Shown in pieces: positions 5,178-7,557 of a stretch of DNA of 7,557 nucleotides. Origin of the DNA: JBMNKL01 sp050261495 (GTDB taxonomy: Bacteria; Bacillota; Clostridia; Acetivibrionales; DTU013); NCBI GenBank assembly GCA_050261495.1, contig JBLNDI010000047.1, positions 1 to 7,557 on the forward strand, given 5' to 3'. Numbering within the stretch: the stretch's first letter is position 1; every line of letters begins with the position of its first letter. A program made the translations under genes and the position numbers. The notes beneath the pieces were generated by a model, which was not told where the DNA came from, did no database searches, and saw only the letters and a list, made by a program, of their open reading frames with translations.

Positions 5178-7466
5178 ATGGACAAGAGATCACTTACTGA
5201 ACAAGAAATACGTACAAGATTTATAACTCCAGCTATTAAAGCTGCTGGGTGGACTGATGCTCAAATACGCGAAGAATATGCTATCACAAAAGGACGAATT
5301 ATAGCTCGCGGTGGGTCTTATAAGAGAGAAAAAGCTAAATATGCGGATTACGTCCTTTTCTATAAACCACACATTCCCATTGCTATTATTGAAGCAAAGG
5401 ATAATAATCATACAATATCGGATGGAATGCAGCAAGCATTAGATTATGCAGAGCAATTATGTGTTCCATTTGTATTTACATCAAATGGTGACGGTTTTAC
5501 TTTTCACAATCGCAATAGTGTAGACAATAACCGTGAAACAATTTTAGCTCTATCTGATTTTCCTTCTCCTGAAATATTATGGATGATGTATAAGCAATAC
5601 AAAGGAATTAATGAAGAGCAAGAAAAGGTTATTACAGAGCCTTATTATATTGAAAGGCTTGATAAGCAACCGCGGTATTATCAGCTAAATGCAATTAATC
5701 TCACTGTTGAATCTATTGCTAAAGGAAATAATCGAGTATTACTTGTAATGGCAACCGGAACCGGCAAAACATACACGGCGTTTCAAATTATTTGGAGGCT
5801 CTGGAAAGCGGGTATAATAAAACGTATTCTATTTTTAGCAGACCGAAATGCCCTTATTGACCAGACTTATACCAATGATTTTGCTCCCTTTAAAGAGAAA
5901 ATGACAATTATTCGTAATAGACATGTGGATAAATCATATGAAATATATCTAGCTATTTATCAAGGGCTTACAGGTGAAGGCGACAAGGATATTTTCCGTC
6001 AATTTAGTCCGGAATTTTTTGATTTAGTTGTTGTTGATGAATGTCACCGTGGTAGCGCCAAAGCTGATAGTGAATGGCGAGAGGTGTTGGAATATTTTAA
6101 GTCTGCTACACAAATAGGTTTAACAGCAACGCCTAAAGAAACGAAAGATGTATCTAATATTGATTATTTTGGGGAACCTGTATATACATACTCGCTAAAA
6201 CAAGGTATTGAAGATGGCTTTTTAGCTCCTTATCGTGTGATTCGTATATTGCTTGATAAGGATGTCGAAGGCTTTCGACCTTATCTTGGGCAGACTGACC
6301 GTTTCGGAAATATAATTGAAGATCGCGAATATAACATTACCGATTTTGACCGAGAATTAGTATTAGAGCAACGTACTAAAGTTGTGGCGAAAGTGGTTTC
6401 TAATTATTTGAAATCTCACAATGCTCGAATGGATAAAAGCATTTTTTTCTGTGTTGATACTGAGCACGCTGATCGTATGCGTCAAGCATTAATTAACGAG
6501 AACAGCGATTTGGTAAAAGAAGATGAGCGCTATGTGATGCGAATTACTGGTGATGATGATATAGGAAAAAAACAGCTTGACAATTTCCGCGATGTGTCTA
6601 GCAAATATCCTGTTTTAGTAACGACGTCAAAATTGCTGACGACTGGTGTAGATATACAAACAGTCAAATATATAGTATTGGATACCAACATCAACAGTAT
6701 GACTGAATTTAAGCAAATAATTGGACGTGGCACCCGGATTCGTGAAGATCTAGGGAAAGTATTTTTTACTATTTTTGATTTTAGAGATGCTACGCGCTTG
6801 TTTGCTGATCCTGACTTTGATGGACCCTGTGAACAGGATGATGAATATAAACCAGATAAAAATGGTAATATACAAGATTCTGATACCAATAGCGATTTTT
6901 TAAGAGAAGATCTTAAAGACTATACCATTGATAACGATTTTGGCAAGCGCAGAAAATACTATGTGGCAGATGTTGAGGTATCTGTTTTAAAGCAAAGAGT
7001 TCAGTATATTGATAAAAACGGAAAACTGATTACGGAATCTCTTACAGATTATACAAAACGAAATGTTTTGAGTAAATATGCTACATTACATGATTTTTTA
7101 CGTGTTTGGAATAGCGCGGAACGTAAACAGGTCATTCTAGACGAGCTTGCTGAACAAGGCGTCTTAATTGAGGAATTACAAGAACAAATCGGGCGTGAAT
7201 TTGACCCGTTTGATTTACTATGTCATATTGCATTTGACCAACCACCTTTAACAAGGCGTGAAAGGGCAAATAAGGTAAAAAAGCGAAATTATTTTGCTAA
7301 ATATGGGGAAAAAGCAGCAGCAGTTTTGGACGCCTTATTGGACAAATATGCTGATTCGGGAATTTCCAATATAGAGAGTCTGGATGTTTTAAAGGTAAAT
7401 CCCATAAGAGAGTTTGGTACCCCTCAGTTTATTGTCAGTACGCTCTCGAAAACTCAGAGAGCTTAA
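5178..7466 (+). CDS. hsdR: Type I restriction enzyme R subunit (HsdR, EcoEI/EcoAI-like), C-terminal tail probably replaced
   Basis: This 762-residue protein would be the motor and nuclease subunit of a type I restriction complex, translocating DNA with HsdM/HsdS and then cutting it. The N-terminus has LTEQEIRTRFITPAIKAAGW, then a PD-(D/E)xK nuclease with Asp57, Glu72 and Lys74 (IEAKD) and the QxxxY motif Q86-Y90. The SF2 helicase follows: P-loop ATGTGKT (192-198), DECH (287-290), TATP (316-319) and QIIGRGTRIRED (513-524), then FTIFDFRDAT. Residues about 610-755 resemble the EcoEI-type C-terminal domain. Members usually continue after an xGTPxxIV motif into an FGG...ELQ..LY tail of some 20-25 residues. 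Here FGTPQFIV is followed by unrelated STLSKTQRA and a stop, suggesting loss of the tail. The gene is AT-rich relative to the ATPase genes. No hsdM or hsdS is in the window. Catalytic motifs are intact, but activity is uncertain. Confidence 0.93.
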   Translation: MDKRSLTEQEIRTRFITPAIKAAGWTDAQIREEYAITKGRIIARGGSYKREKAKYADYVLFYKPHIPIAIIEAKDNNHTISDGMQQALDYAEQLCVPFVFTSNGDGFTFHNRNSVDNNRETILALSDFPSPEILWMMYKQYKGINEEQEKVITEPYYIERLDKQPRYYQLNAINLTVESIAKGNNRVLLVMATGTGKTYTAFQIIWRLWKAGIIKRILFLADRNALIDQTYTNDFAPFKEKMTIIRNRHVDKSYEIYLAIYQGLTGEGDKDIFRQFSPEFFDLVVVDECHRGSAKADSEWREVLEYFKSATQIGLTATPKETKDVSNIDYFGEPVYTYSLKQGIEDGFLAPYRVIRILLDKDVEGFRPYLGQTDRFGNIIEDREYNITDFDRELVLEQRTKVVAKVVSNYLKSHNARMDKSIFFCVDTEHADRMRQALINENSDLVKEDERYVMRITGDDDIGKKQLDNFRDVSSKYPVLVTTSKLLTTGVDIQTVKYIVLDTNINSMTEFKQIIGRGTRIREDLGKVFFTIFDFRDATRLFADPDFDGPCEQDDEYKPDKNGNIQDSDTNSDFLREDLKDYTIDNDFGKRRKYYVADVEVSVLKQRVQYIDKNGKLITESLTDYTKRNVLSKYATLHDFLRVWNSAERKQVILDELAEQGVLIEELQEQIGREFDPFDLLCHIAFDQPPLTRRERANKVKKRNYFAKYGEKAAAVLDALLDKYADSGISNIESLDVLKVNPIREFGTPQFIVSTLSKTQRA

Positions 7467-7471
7467 TTTTT
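7442..7471 (+). terminator. weak intrinsic terminator overlapping the hsdR stop
   Basis: A 6-bp stem GCTCTC (7442-7447) and GAGAGC (7457-7462) with a 9-nt loop is followed after TTAA by five Ts (7467-7471). It overlaps the last codons and stop of hsdR. The stem is short, so termination would be partial; it could equally be a transposase-binding or outward-transcription-blocking hairpin of an insertion-sequence end. Confidence 0.35.
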
Positions 7472-7522
7472 ATATATTTCAAGGTTCCACATTTCTGCTT
7501 CCCCTCAAAGTTTTACCTCAAA

Positions 7523-7541
7523 CTGGAATAAAATTTTCCAG
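7523..7541. repeat. short inverted repeat
   Basis: CTGGAA (7523-7528) and TTCCAG (7536-7541) form a perfect 6-bp dyad with a 7-nt AT loop. Its function is unknown; it may belong to the suspected mobile-element end or be a protein-binding site. Confidence 0.4.
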
Positions 7542-7557
7542 CCAAATTTACCGCATA

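Larger units (their letters stand above)
7433..7557. mobile_element. possible end of an insertion sequence, cut by the window edge
   Basis: From TGTCAG at 7433 the sequence no longer encodes the HsdR family tail and shows features common at insertion-sequence ends: a 5'-TG start, a dyad GCTCTC/GAGAGC (7442-7447, 7457-7462), a second dyad CTGGAA/TTCCAG (7523-7528, 7536-7541) and short direct repeats (CCTCAAA at 7503-7509 and at 7516-7522; TTTACC twice). No transposase frame is visible in the 125 nt available. Families with TG...CA termini, such as IS21 or IS3, are candidates, but I cannot identify the element. An ordinary downstream flank is the alternative. Confidence 0.35.

Noticed and set aside
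6036..6047. DECH instead of DEAH in HsdR motif II
   Set aside because: DECH is a common form of this motif in type I R subunits, so it is not unusual.

Overview
The window holds the 3' part of a bacterial V/A-type (Ntp) rotary ATPase operon on the plus strand, then an AT-rich spacer, then a type I restriction-modification R (HsdR) gene on the same strand. The HsdR gene appears to lose its conserved extreme C-terminus at what may be the edge of a mobile element. Gene order C-F(NtpG)-A-B-D, strong GGAGG-like ribosome binding sites, a sigma-A-like promoter and T-rich intrinsic terminators all suggest a Firmicute, probably a clostridial anaerobe. The species cannot be named from this sequence.

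Region 1 (1-4734) encodes the central stalk and catalytic head of the ATPase: subunit C (5' truncated by the window edge), F/NtpG, A (catalytic), B (non-catalytic) and D (rotor shaft). A and B form the A3B3 hexamer, D and F form the rotor inside it, and C couples the rotor to the membrane ring. The membrane and peripheral stalk genes (I, K, E and an F/H-type stalk subunit) are not in the window and would be expected upstream. Key residues are intact: the P-loop, the catalytic Glu and Walker B Asp in A, and the arginine finger in B. The numbering coincides with what I recall for Enterococcus hirae NtpA/NtpB. Whether the pump moves Na+ or H+ cannot be decided without the c-ring gene. Genes are tightly packed (8-nt overlap, 1-nt gap, 16-nt gap), except for a 72-nt F-A gap with possible RNA structure.

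Region 2 (4735-5177) starts with a strong dyad that probably terminates the ATPase operon. It continues as an AT-rich spacer with a good TTGAAA-17-TATAAT promoter facing right and no convincing gene. Only tiny reading frames and one weak, stop-interrupted coding-like stretch are present.

Region 3 (5178-7466) is a type I restriction R subunit of the shorter EcoEI/EcoAI-like class, with an N-terminal PD-(D/E)xK nuclease, an SF2 helicase motor and an EcoEI-type C-terminal domain. It is much more AT-rich than the ATPase genes (one sampled 60-nt line has 19 G/C, against 36 in a sampled ntpA line), consistent with horizontal acquisition. No hsdM or hsdS is visible; they could only lie beyond the right edge or elsewhere.

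Region 4 (about 7433-7557) is non-coding as far as visible. It contains two small dyads and short direct repeats, begins with TGTCAG exactly where HsdR similarity fades, and may be an insertion-sequence end. I found no convincing new system: the window looks like a conserved housekeeping operon next to a horizontally acquired, possibly damaged, defence gene.
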